A DNA stretch of 64,000 nucleotides from Aphelocoma coerulescens (Eukaryota > Chordata > Aves > Passeriformes > Corvidae): positions 6,857,578-6,921,577 of the forward strand of contig NC_091014.1 of NCBI RefSeq assembly GCF_041296385.1. Reading direction: 5' to 3'. The position numbers were made by a program, and so were the translations under genes. Positions 1-13,500 of this stretch are shown here, one piece after another; position 1 is the first letter of the stretch, and each line of letters begins with the position of its first letter. The notes beneath the pieces were generated by a model, which saw only the letters and a program-made list of their open reading frames with translations, was not told the DNA's origin and ran no database searches.

Positions 1-3000
1 TTACCCAAGCAGAATCAACTGCAAGAAACAGTATCTACCATAAAGTAATGTTTCAGGAAAAAGCAGATGAGTCAACACTAATTACTGTGCTTAATTGTCA
101 GGACTGTCCTGCTTTTCCTCACTTAATACAATCTTTTCTCCATACTTCATTTTAGATATGTAAGCTAAGGTTTATTTTGTGGGGTTTAAAAATTTCTTTT
201 ATCTAAAAATTTTGTACGAGAACTGAAATAGCAGTTCTAAGCTGTTGATTTTCACAGTTGAGGATGAGCTTAATTCCATTATTACATACTTTTTAATGTG
301 CAACTGTGTATTTATAGCTATATAGGTATAATTCTGTAAGTTGCATTAAATTTTTATGTACATCATATGATCCTATCTATTCTAAATCACTCTATGGTGG
401 TTCATCAGGAAACTGCACTTGTTTGAACTTTAGTATTTACTAGAGATTGGCTACACAGTAATTTACAACTTCAAACAGATAAAATTAACATGTAAGTACT
501 GTTTCATCCCATGCCCTCCCACATGTTAGTATATCCATTCATGCAGTCCAGTAAACTAACCAAGAGTTTAAACCTCTTTTCATTATAGGTGAGGAAGCAG
601 TATTTTTCATGCTGGTGGACTTTCCACTAAACTCGAATAATTTAAAATTTTTTCTGCAAGGCAGTGATTCAGTTCAACAGAAATGTCAATGTATTCAAAC
701 AACTCCTTAACCCTGAGTTTCAGCTGCTAATTCAATGGGGAAAAGTAGCTGTGTGTAACATAGTAACCCAACAAATAATGTCATTTTCTTCCTGGATTTT
801 AGTCATCTATCACCAGGAAGGTCTCCATCTGACACCAACTGTAAGGCGTTTCATTCTTAACCTTTTCCACAACACAAATGGTCTTTCCTTTGATTCCCTG
901 AGACTGCTCCTTTCCAAATGGGAAATTTCTGTCAGTAGCAGTACTTTTTCCTACAGGCACCTAACAGATGCACAGCACTTAACAACTGAGTACATAAATT
1001 GTTTTATGTGGGGAAAAGCCACTTAGAGTGGAAAATTCCGAAACCTTCCCATGACATATATGTTAATTGTTACCTTTGAAAATTTTTCACCTTTTCTAGA
1101 TAGAACAGGAGAAAATACACCTTTGCTACCTTAAAGACATTTATGACACTATACTATAAACTGAAAAATTAAGTGGGCCAAAGTGAAACAGAACAGAGAA
1201 CATGGCAGAAAGGCTTGCAAATAACATTTAAAAACCCCTAAACCAACACAATTTGTATACTTTCCTGTTATAAAAAGTTGTACATTATACTGTAAATAAT
1301 AGTTTATAATCTAAATGTTTCTTCCCAGAAGAGACAATATACACTACGTGAAGTCTCAACATCACTGTAATTTATTGGGTTTTGAGCAGTCCTGAGCGTG
1401 TATTCTAACTGCAAGTGGATTGTATTAGTCTTAATCTCTAGTCTATTAAAAATCCTCAGCATTTCAAGAAACTTTTTCAGTCCTTTTTCAGTTAAGGCAG
1501 GAAAAAGAAATCATAACAACACATTGTCTATAGTAACAAAAACCTTCTTGCAATTCAGAAGAAAAAAGCAAGACCTGAGGTCTAAAGTGTTTTAAGCTCA
1601 TCAACTACTTTGGGTCTTCATTTTACTAGGCTAAAATGAAGAACTACACAGGTAAAGCATTACATTTGAAGATTAGGTTTCCATTTTTCCTCTGATAAAA
1701 ACAGACCATGAACAACATTAAAGTGTCCAGGTTAAAATATTAAAACCGTTTGGATTTTTCTTCTTGGTGAGTCACAAAATCTCTCTGCATATAACATATA
1801 CTGCAGAATCATTTCAAAAGAATATCTGGCGAACATTAAGGAAAAAGAAAGAAATAAGTAATTAATCAAAACCTAAGCATCATGAAAACTCCAATTTAGG
1901 AAAGCATTTCAGCATGACTGACATTTAAACATCAGATTATAGTGAGATACTGAAACTGTTCAGCTTCTCCTTCCCTTCACTATCTGCACTGCTCTGCCCT
2001 GCTACTCGTTCCAACAGTTCAAAATGAAAATTTCTAATTTCCTGAAGCACATTATTGCTATAGTGAATTAACAAAGCTCTACATGAACTGCATTTACTTT
2101 GCCACAGCCTCTGCCTGTACAAACAACATCTCCCACAGTTTCAACATCACCTATAAAAGGAGTCACACCAAGAAGGAAGCCACCGTGTTGCTTAAGTTCT
2201 GTATATTTACCAACACAAGTGATCTGGCCCTAAAGCTTAAGACAATTGTCTAAGTTAAATGGTTAAAAATGCATCAGGAGGCTTTTAATACCAAAATTTC
2301 AAGTATTCTTTTAGCAAGACCACAAAAGCATAATACAAGAATTTGGTATTTTAACATAATATTACATAAACTTAGATCATGATGAAGCTGATCTTCCTTT
2401 CAAAGCTCCAATTCAAATAATCCAATTCAAATAATTCATTTATCAACAGACAAACCCTAAAGCCAATCTAGTTTTACATTAGTATTTCAAATTTCATAAA
2501 GGACACTCAATTTGAAAGATTTGCCCAGAAGACAATTACCAGAAATAAACATTGTCCTAATAAAAGAAGAATCTCTAAATAATTGGCAAAATATTAAGTA
2601 GTTCCACAAAACCAGGATATGATCACTAAATGTTTCTCTAGAAAAAGTTACTTAGTGCCACTTAATTTGTGATGCTCTTACAGAACACTTGACTTCTCAA
2701 TAATTAATTTTCTCTTAATTACTTTTAAAATCCATTCTTAACTATGACTTTCTTCCACACCAGGACAAAACAACATTGTCTTTAACACAAGCATGCAGCT
2801 GTTTGGAATCTTATTACCAAATACATCAGCAGCAGTTAAGATTAAGACCAATAATTATTTAGAGGATCAACAGGCCTTAATTCTGCCCATAAGAGTCACT
2901 GAGTAGATCAGCTTTACAATTGCTTAGATTTTTACCACAAGATTGTAATCAGCTTGCTTTGGGAGAAATCTTTTCCACAGTTCACACCAACCTGTACCAT

Positions 3001-4408
3001 AAGACTATGATTCAATTTGTGTAAGACTATTTAAGTCAAAATTAATCTCTGTAGGTTTTTAGGGGAATGTGAGAAAACACAGCTATTAAGATGGATGCAG
3101 AATATAAACCTATTTAGCCTATTTTACATCTTAAAGAGATATTCCAAACTTATTTGCCATCTTCCACCTTCTCCTGGCTCCTCAATGCATAAGAAAAGTC
3201 TACTTATCCAAAACCTTGTGAGGCTTTAAGCCTCAGTAATTCAAACAGTGTTTGGTTTGTCTTACACTTCACAGTTAAGCCATGTTTAGCATTCATCCAG
3301 CAGATTCCAGAAATCCAGCTAACAATAAGCATTTTTGTAGTGCATAACACTAAAAGCAGTCGGTTACAAAAAACAGCTCTGGTAAAAGCATTTAATTTTT
3401 CCTTATTTCTAAAATTTCTATTACTACCAAAAAGTAATAGCAATGTGTAAAATGTCTTTTAAAGATAATGGAACAGTGTTTTTAGGGGAAAAATACTTGG
3501 TTATGGAAAGGAATATATTTCACAATACAACACATCAGCTGGCAAACTTTTAGAAAATTGAGATTCAAACCTTTCAAGATACAAAATACACTGCTACAAA
3601 AAGCAAGAGCCAAGGAACTGGCAGTTAATTTGCCCATCTCTTTCCTCTCATGATTGTACCACCTCAACAGATGTTCTGACACTCAAAGAGGTTCAGAGAA
3701 AAACAGTATTTTGTGGAAAAGAAATTGTACAACAATATACCCAAGTATGCAACTGCTTCTCCATTAACTATAGCACGAGAAGAGACACTACTGGTTTAAG
3801 AGAAAGTGAATCTATCTTTGAAGGTCTTTTTCAACTATGTCTGACTCGGTCTCTTACCGTGGACACAGTTTTAGGATTGTCTCTCAAGTCAGTAAATACA
3901 TTATTCAGTTCCTGTTACTTTTAAGTCTTTGCCAGTACTTCCCCAGACTTACAGATCCCAATTCTAATCTTACTTTAATTCCCAATTTCTAGAACTGCTT
4001 CTCTTAGTGTCTTTACCATAAACTTTTTCTTCACATTTAGAACCTTAGATCATTATACAGGGCATAGGAACCACCTCTTGCACAAACATCTTCACCTCCA
4101 GTTGAAATCATGTCTGGCTCCACTCACTACTATTTTCCCCCTCAAACAGTATGGCAGGTACAGGTACAGCTACAATATTCTTTCAACCTCATTCTCTGGG
4201 TTTGCCCTCTCTCTGAATTACTAGTTCTTGCAGTTCAAAAGCAAGAGCTTTTTACTTCAGAAATTTAATTCTTTTTTTTACATTTTCTTTCAAGTCATGA
4301 AGAGATTTTTAGGTCAACTGGAGTTCTCGAGAATAGTTTCAAAAAGAAGTAATTGCTTTAAGTCACGACATGCCATCCTCCCCCATAAGACAACAGGTTT
4401 TCTCTTAC
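1..4408 (-). other. UPF2: UPF2 intron 11 (partial)
   Basis: AT-rich intronic sequence without a recognisable exon, RNA gene or repeat. Open frames are 61-79 codons at most and match nothing known to me. Confidence 0.7.
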
Positions 4409-4525
4409 CAAAAGAACACTAGTTCTTAAGTGAGATTCTGGTGATCTGAAGAGGAATCTTCCACAGGTTTCCAGCAAGGTACACGCCATTTCAATATGGT
4501 GATGAGAGAAGTCTGACAGAAGCAT
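4409..4525 (-). CDS. UPF2: UPF2 exon 11, MIF4G-2 (last exon in the window)
   Basis: This 117-bp, phase-0 exon has 39 codons, from MLLSDFSHHHIEMACTLLET to CGRFLFRSPESHLRTSVLL. The acceptor is CATACCAG and the donor TTG/GTAAGA. The next family residues (EQMMRKKQ and on) were looked for between positions 1 and 4400 and not found, so the gene continues left of the window. Confidence 0.95.
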
Positions 4526-7500
4526 CTGGTATGTATTTAAATAAAAGCACAGCTTGTTAAACATGTTTTTCAGCTGCAGAAAACATTAAACAATATCTAC
4601 CAGACTGGACAGTATGATGGTGTTCTAAATTCTTTGCAGAATAAATGAAAATGGATTTCACTGATCAGATGTTAGGATTGGTGAGGCCCTGGCACAGATT
4701 GCCCAAAGAAATTGTGGATGCCCCGTCCCTGGAAGTGTTCAAGGCCAGATTGGATGGAGCTCTGAGCAACCAGGTCTAGGAGGAAGGCATCCCTGCCCAA
4801 GGCAGGGGGCTGCAACCAGATGATCTTTAAGGTCCTATCCAGCCCAAACCATTCCATGAACATTCAAAAGATTAATGTCATATTTAAATTCTATGAACCC
4901 AAACAGGATGCTTTGAAAGACTGGCATAAAAACCCCACCCAAACTACCCAATAAAACTGCACAAGGGCACAGTAACCTCAGAGCACACCCAACTGCACTG
5001 TTTTAAGTTAAGCAACAACTATAATTAATACAGCTTTGCATTTTACAGCTTTTTATACACAAGAGAAGTGAAATTGTGAGTGATTATGATTTTTTTAGGA
5101 ATTCAGCTTTGATATCTAACAAGTCAATAAATAGAAACTTTTCACACAGAAAGTGATCTTAAGCTGTGAGTCTCAAGCACCCTTTATTAAAGGCACTTTT
5201 ATTTTTTAAAACCTATTTTTAATTGGCGACTTGACAACAAAGTTTGAATGTTTATCATGCAGGCAAAGTGAAATGATGTGCCTAGAGATTAATGCTTTCC
5301 AAAGATGTTTTGTTCCTCAACAAACAAAAGCACCTGCTACAACGGCATAGAAGCCTAACCTTGCATCACTGAAATGCTCTTTGCCTCCAGTCCCTCTCCC
5401 TTACTGTTATTTTCTCCACAAATTATTGAAATCAACAAAATGAAAGTTTTGCAATGTACAGCAGATTAATAAGTAGCAATGTCTACCATATTAACCAAAA
5501 AAATGATTAGCAGTTTGGTTACATCCAAATGTAGAAGTTTATTTTAATATATCTCTCCCATTAGAAGAGGCAAAACGTTTTAACTTCTATAGCAGCTATA
5601 GAAGTCTCCTTATAAACAGTAGCCACAGACACCAGGGTTTAAAACATCCCATGTAATGAATTCAGACATCAGCAGGAGGTAAGTGAAGGGGAATAGTATG
5701 GGGACACATTACCATACACAGGAGTACAGGACTACCACAACACCAACCTTTAAACAGTGGAGAGTATCGTTTTTGGAGAACATCTTAAACTTGGTAAGCT
5801 CACCAATAAATCGCACAGTTTTATTCTTTGTTTCAATGTTGATCTGGTCCTTTTTTCTTACCTAAAAAACAACCAAAAAATTGATTGTAGGCCTTCTAGT
5901 GGGAAATGTTGAAACAGGTCAGGTCTCATTTTAAAAGCAAGTTATTAAATTATAGAAAACTCTTAATGCAGATGGAACACAGTTTCTAATTTTTGTAACT
6001 TCTGTTGTAACTGTTGTACAGTTCATTTATGTAAATATACAAGCATATATGGAAAGCTGCAAAAACTTCTCTTTTTCAAAGACTTATAAAGTTGCAAAAA
6101 CTTATTTTTTCTAGAACTGCTGACCTGACAGAAAAATATTCACTGAATTTTCAAAGTATTATCTACACAACAAAAAAAGGTGTTTTTTTCCCCAAAGGAT
6201 AACTTATGAGATTGATTAACCTGAATGTAAAATCTAAACCACCAGAACATACATGGAATCTGAAATCCCCTTTCAGCATGGAACAGAGATCCTCTGCTAC
6301 ATCAGACATACAGGGATGCAGTGTGGCAACCAGTCTTGCATAAAATGGTAGCAAATCCAATCTACAAAGGAGACGATAAAAGAGACAATTTATAGACAAA
6401 AATGTATTTATGTGTACAAATATGGGTACCATTTTAATTGTGAAAAGAATCAATATACTGACAGAACTACACACATGCAATTTTTTTGGCCCACTTCAGA
6501 CAGCAATATAATTTAAAAATAATACAAGAAAGTAAAAAACCATATCCTGTTGGAATACTTCATAGTTAATTTCCTTTTTAACTACTGCCATAGGTAAAAT
6601 GCTAAATACCACCAACTACAGAATTCGACCTTCAATAAATTACCAAACAGAAAGAAAATTCAGATCCATCTCAACATGCAAAAAAAGGTTCTTACAGACA
6701 AGGCCATGGGTTATTGCAATATATTAATATTTTTTCTGAAAAGCAGCAGACATAACCAGGGAGGTAGAGTATATCTTTACTTTTAAGGTGGGAAACTTCT
6801 AAATGAATGTAGTAGTTATTACATAAAACAAAGATGAGCAGATGTGATGTGGCCACCCTTTTCCCCAAAACTCTGCTAGTACTCCCACAAATGGTAATAT
6901 TTCCAAGTTTGCCATAGAATTTCCTTAGTTCATTTTCTCTTTCCTTAATTACATGCCTTCACACCCATTTCCTTTGCACATTTATGCAAACCAGCTGTGT
7001 ATATATCAGTTTCAAATGCAGAGAAACCAACTGCACTCTGAGGCCTCATAATATCATTTAACAAGCTGAAGGAAGTATTTTCGGTTTGTTTTCAGAATGT
7101 TAAGTTAATGCAGTAAACAGATGAACTCTAGAACAAGCCAAAGTTTTTAAGTGGAGAGAAACATCCTAAATTTACATGCTTCTACTGAGAAACTGCCTGT
7201 AAGGGAAAAATGTATCTTGAGTTTATGAAGGATTAAGGTTTTCCCTACTGCTCAGGAACGGAAAAGACGAAAAATGCTGACAAAAAAAATCCAAAAGCAC
7301 GGTTGATACACAGAGCTTGTCCTGGCATAAAGCATCAAGATGAAAACCCCAAAACAAAGCACCCACAACTGCCTCCTTTCTTCTTTCTGCTTCTATGTCA
7401 CTGGAGCCCATTTCCAAGATATCTAATACCTACTTACAGAAAAAGAGACAATTATGTATTGAAATTGTGGATTAGAAGCATCAGAATATACTCCCCCCAA

Positions 7501-10500
7501 AAAGCACAACTAGGCAGCCTCCTGATAACACACAAGACTCCTGGTGAAACATTGTGGGTATCTCAGTTACCTATTTAACAGTTTTTATCTCTTTTGTTAA
7601 TCAATAACTGAAGCAGTATTTACATTTTTCAAGCTCGTTGGAACACACAGTCAAGGCTGACTACCCACAGCAAATTACTACCATGTTATTAAGCATTTAG
7701 CCATTAACTTTGAGGGAAGTGAAATTCTCACTACTTCACACACACCCACAAAAGCTAAACTAAGATAGGACCATGGCTGAACTAAGAGGGTGTATTTAAC
7801 TGAGGGGATTTCTGTATGGCAACTCTTCTAAGACAAATACCAGAAAGCTTTATTCTGGTCTCAACAAGTACCTGCCTGCTGAGAGCTAATAATTTCATCT
7901 CTGTAAACTGAGCATACCTGGGGGAAAATTAAAGTCTTAGAGCACACTGTTGTTATTCTCTTGCAGGACACAAAAGGTTTCTTCATGGGGAAGCATACTA
8001 AGACTGGGTATTTCTAAATAGATGAAATATAATAAGGAAAAGCCTTGGGTTAATTACGCTGAAATTGGCAGTCAGAGATTGAGTTAGCTCCCTCTCAGGG
8101 GAGACAAAAATTCATGTTCAGCAGTGGAGACATTCCAGTATCAGTGGCACCATCTACTGGTACGTCCAGTGCTTTGTTTCCCCCAAAAGCATTTATTTCT
8201 CTTGAGAAGGGGGGAAGAACTTAACTAAACCCCCACAAACCCCACAGTATTGCTTTCTCTTCCTGCTCTTTTGCATTATGAAGTAAAATCTGGCATCAGG
8301 GATGAGTCAGTCACTCTGAACTCTTAACTCATGTTAAGCACCCTGAATATACACCACCACAGTAAAAAGCACCACTTCTGATCACTGCCACTTAGACCAC
8401 ATACCACGGACTGAAGCCTAATCAGCTCTGGATCTCAGGGTCACATGAGCTGCACATCCGTAGAAGATCTAAGAGCATGTATTTTTTCTACCATTTCAGA
8501 TGTCAATTTATTAGAAAAAAGCCCAAACAAAACCAATCATAAATCAACCCACACAAAAACTTTTCTCCAAGTCCTAATTGCTATCTCTCTAAAATGGATG
8601 CATCCAGAATTTTATGCCCAGGAAGAGTGAAGGGGGCATTTTGTACATTTCCTAATTTCTGTGATTCTACAAGAAAGACGGCTTAAAGAATGGAGCAATG
8701 GAGCCAGAACTCTTGCCTCCCAAGCATAATCATAATGGATAAAAGCAGTGCATTCACAGGGCCTGAACAGGTACCAAGTGCCACCCACACTGCTCAGTGG
8801 GAAGAGAAGGATGCTGTGGAATTCGAATGTTACCAGGGAAGCACTTTTGTCTTTCATTTCTTTGCCAGGGCATAAAACTCCTTGACCTCAAGCACATCCC
8901 TCAATTTTATCCTCAACTGGAACAAGCCACTGAAACACTGATAAGTCAAGTTCAACTGAACAAAAAGGACCTTGCTACAGAGAAGTCTCAGGATGAAAAG
9001 CTGACAGTAAATACACAGGAGGATTGCAGCTTTTGAGTTAAAATGTGCACAGCTATTTAACATTTAAGAAGCAGCTAACTTCTGCATTACAAACCAATAA
9101 TAACACTAAAAACTTCTGTGTGAACAACTGATCTCTTACTGCTTGTAAACTTGCAACTTCACAATCACCACAGATGGCAACATCAAAACAATATCAGAAG
9201 CCACAACAGCCCCTATATACTGCTTAACATTTCTCTAGAATTGTTTAGAATTTAAAGCCTAAGAAAAGATTTCAGACTTCTCATAGTGAAGTCAAAAAAA
9301 AAAAAAAATTACAGAATTGCAGTATTCTGGCAAAACTAAATAATTCTGTGTACAGAAAGATAATGCAGTTAGACAGCAAAGAACCACGCAAAAGTCCTAA
9401 AGCTGTGAGCAGTATGGGTTAAATCACTGTCTACAGTTCTGGATTAAAAGGCTAATATTTAGTTTTAAATCAATCCTCCAATGCAAATGCGAAAGCCACT
9501 CATATACTGGCATTGAAAAATCTTTTTAAAAGGCCTTCTGTTCTGTTGGGTTGGAGGTTCAAATCACAGCTGAAAATGTAAATGTGATCCATTCATCTGT
9601 ATTCAACAGAGCAGGGCAAAGATGTATTCTAACACTGATCTACAGTGAGCTGAGGAAGAAATGGCCTTTTTTGTCAAATTAAGTTTTCTGTCTTGAAGAA
9701 TCCTAATTTGTCCCAATCTATCCAACCCTAGTGGTAGCAATAAAGCTCCCTGGCAACACTACATAATGACCTTGATTTCACAGTGTCTGTTACTCTTCAA
9801 ACACAAAACCAGTTTTACACTTCCTTGGTAAAACTGTCATGCCTGCACATTTCCCAAAACTGATCTCAGGAGAAGAAACAGAACTTACTCTGTTATTGAA
9901 ATACCTCATTATGTCTGCAAAGAAAGCAGCTACACATAGACAGCATTAGCTGATACGCTTGGAAACTAAATGCTTTTGGAAAACATACTGCTTTATCTGC
10001 AACCTCAAGGACATTGCTCCTCTGAAGCTTTCACAAAAAACCCTCCTCAGAAACATAACCATAACAAGCTTTCTTCTCCTACAATATCCTGGAGAGATAT
10101 TGCAAAAATTCCTGGATCAGGAAAAACAAGCATGGAACAACAATAATGGAAGGTAAAGCCATATCATTATGGCTCAGTGCAGAGATACGCAGAGCAAAAT
10201 CATCATTAATGCACAGTACACAAAGCCTTGGAGCAGTGTGTTATAGAATATATAGAATTTTCTACGTCAGAAAGGATTTTAAATGTTGATTTGAAGACAC
10301 ACAGCAGAACTGCTCTTTTACCAACTGCAGCAATACAGTTTACTTAAATATTGGGATAAGTTGTCCTTTCAAATTGTCTGCATCTATGGGCAATTCAGCT
10401 GGTATTTACATTCCAACTGCTTGTGTTCAGAACAAGCAGCTCAGTCAACATCCTGATTCTCCAGCTGAGTAGCCCAGAGATGGGGTCACCAATGCAGGCA

Positions 10501-13500
10501 GATAAACACAACTGAACTTAAGATCTTAAAAGAATCAAGGTAGCTTAAGTATTCATTAGTCAAGTAGGTCCCAGAGCAGACAGCAGGAAAAGGAATTAAA
10601 AAAGAGTTGTACATCAAATGTTAATACTTCTTAATATTAGGAGTAATTCATATTCATAATTAAGGATCAACAGTGAGAAGATCAGCTGAGCCATTAACTT
10701 CAGTGCTAGTTCCAACTACTGGAGACCAGAAATGCCACAAAAGTAGCAGCTCCTCGAGGCAACCCCACCATCTATCCTGCTCTGTTGATTTCTGTGAGAA
10801 AAGTTAACATTTTAAAAACTATTACTTTTAATAGACATCTTTAGGGCAATGGAATTACCACTGGGAAGACAATAAATCAATGGCAGTGTGGAAACTATAC
10901 ACATTTCTAGGAGTTTCTTAACTGTATTCATAGTAGTGCCTGGTCTGAGATACTAATTTTTTGACAGTGAAATACATCAGGAATGTAATTTTTGCTTTCA
11001 TGCCATCCATGAAATCACACTGCTGAATTTACAAGCCATCATGCTGTTCTGTTTGAAAGGACCTCCTTTTGCTGTGCACATTTACAAGTTCCTCAGGAGC
11101 ACTGTCATCTAGCCCAATTTAGCAGATTATGCAAAGAGAATAATGGATTTTCAAAGAGGTTCCTCCTTCCAAACTATACTGTGCTCTAACTGTCCACAGG
11201 CTCTAACACAAAAAAAGTGCAACTTGTCCTGAATTAAATAAATCCTCCCTTTTTGGTATCAGGTAGGTTTTGCTGTTGTTTTCAGAGTTAAAAAAAAGTA
11301 ATGAAAAGAGATCTGCTATAAACACCAAGTACCAGAAAAAAAAAGAAATTCCTTATTAAAAACCATAATTTTTGGCAAAATAGTGTGGTGTGGATCATTG
11401 ATCCTAAATATTTCTTTGGTGGTTCAGTATAAGCCACTCCAGAAGTGCACATCAGGAATAAACAAAAGCAATTTGGAATATACACTGGTTTTAAAAAATA
11501 CATGCAGGTGCTAAATTAAATAACAAATGGGTTGATCCACCTTGTTCCCCTTCCGTTCTTACCTTTGTCTAGGAACTATGAAAAGTGCTCGTACCAGTTT
11601 TCTTCTGTTGGCTTTCGTATTCATATTCATGCAAAAATCCATTGCTGCCTATAAAGAGGAAAGTTAATGCAGTACTTCCTTTTAATAGAGTGGATTTTAA
11701 TTAAAGCAACAGAAAATGGTTTTTAAACATGGCTTTTACAGAGCTATTTCTACCACATGCAGCTGCTTTAAAAATAACCATAAAGAAAAATCTTCAGTTT
11801 TGGCTGGAACTGACATAGTTAGAAAACATGTCCACTGAGAGGAATACAGACTGATTAAAAATTAATTCAGCTACTGCCAGACTCCAAAGCTTAAAATGTT
11901 TATTTCTTATCTATCTGATCTTGCTTTTATGGCTTTTAAGATAGAAAAAACTAAAATTGTGACTGTACCTTGTCTATGAGGTCTCTGTTGACACAATTTG
12001 GAAGCTGCTGAAGAAAAGCATCTACTATGAGTTTTAAATGAGATCCAGTACTGGCTTCTTCATCCTCTTGTTCTAACAGAGAGAAATAAACAAGCAACAC
12101 ACATCTTTAAGCTATAAGATATAATCATTTATGAATATATTTGCCAAATAGTGCACTTGCAATGTTTAGTTGTTAAGTATTCACCCACATTATTATAAAC
12201 ACGAATATAAAATTCTGATTTCCAGACATCAACTCACCAGATCAATACCCCTACTGTTATCTTCTAACTGCAAAATTTGTGGTATGCTTTAGAAACTTTC
12301 CAGACTCTCCTCCATTAATTTGGCACTTAACATCAGATTTTGCTTTTCCCACTATTTGGTACCACGAAAAGAAACCTTTGAATTCTTAAGAAAAATTCTT
12401 AAGAAACACAGTGCTGCTGTTTCCCCATGTCAAACGAACACAGCTACATTTTTAGAGGTGCCAAGGTGCCATTTGCAGCCCTTTACACATAATTAGAGGT
12501 TAGAATTGTTAAATCATGCTACGTAAAGCCGTAACATAAGAAAAGTCTTTACCAATTCAAAAGGTAGAGCTGAATCTTAGATTTCAAGGAAAGTTAGAAA
12601 CAGAAAATATTTTATTAGCACCCTAAGCACATTTGATGAGAAAAGTAATTTATGCACTGAAGTCTACATTCTGTTTTGTAGTCACTTTTCAGGCAACTGC
12701 CTTTACATTTGCTTACTTTTAAAAACTGTGTGAAGGAATCAGTAACTTTCATTACATAAACAGCTTTAAAATAATTTTCACTTGTATCTGTATGACTTGT
12801 TACAAAAACATTCATCACAATCCTAGCAGTTTCTAGCAACTAGTTTCATAAATAAATAAATAAATTCCCCTGAATGCACTCAACAATCTACAAACTTAAA
12901 CAATCAAGTTCAAAAAAAACAAATCAGGAAGAAAAAGAATTCTTAAAACCAATTCTTTTTACCTTGCTCATCAAGAAGCTTCTTTGTAAGATCTTCTGCC
13001 TCATCTCCACAGTCCAACTCCAGTGCATCATCATTAATATCCAGGTTCTCCAGCTCCAATTCCAGGTCCTCATTCCCACCTGCTTCCTTATTATCTTTGG
13101 CATCTTTTGAATCTGTTTACAAGTTTAGTAGAAATACCAAATAAATACTAATAAATTGTTAAAGATACACAGTCATGATTAAAACACAGGAAGATTAATG
13201 CTGCTAAACCTACATCTCTTTAGTGTCTTAATGGGAAATCTTTTACACAGATGAAGGAAAAAAAGGAAAAAGCAGAACAGGAGGAAGGTGTTGATGAAAT
13301 AACATGCTATTATAAAAGGTCACATAAAAATTATTAGTTTCCTTGAAAATAGTAGCTGAATCTGATAAAGATTCAGAAAAGAGTAAGACCATGACACTGG
13401 TCCAACACCGAACATTTTTCCAAGAGATTACTACCTACAGAATTTTACTGTTCTTTCAGGCCTCCTTCCAATCCCATTTCCAGACAATGCTTCATTTAAA

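Noticed and set aside
1..20. Possible further UPF2 exon edge at the left end (TTCTTGCAG-like sequence on the minus strand near 15-30)
   Set aside because: The following bases do not encode the expected UPF2 residues and soon reach a stop.
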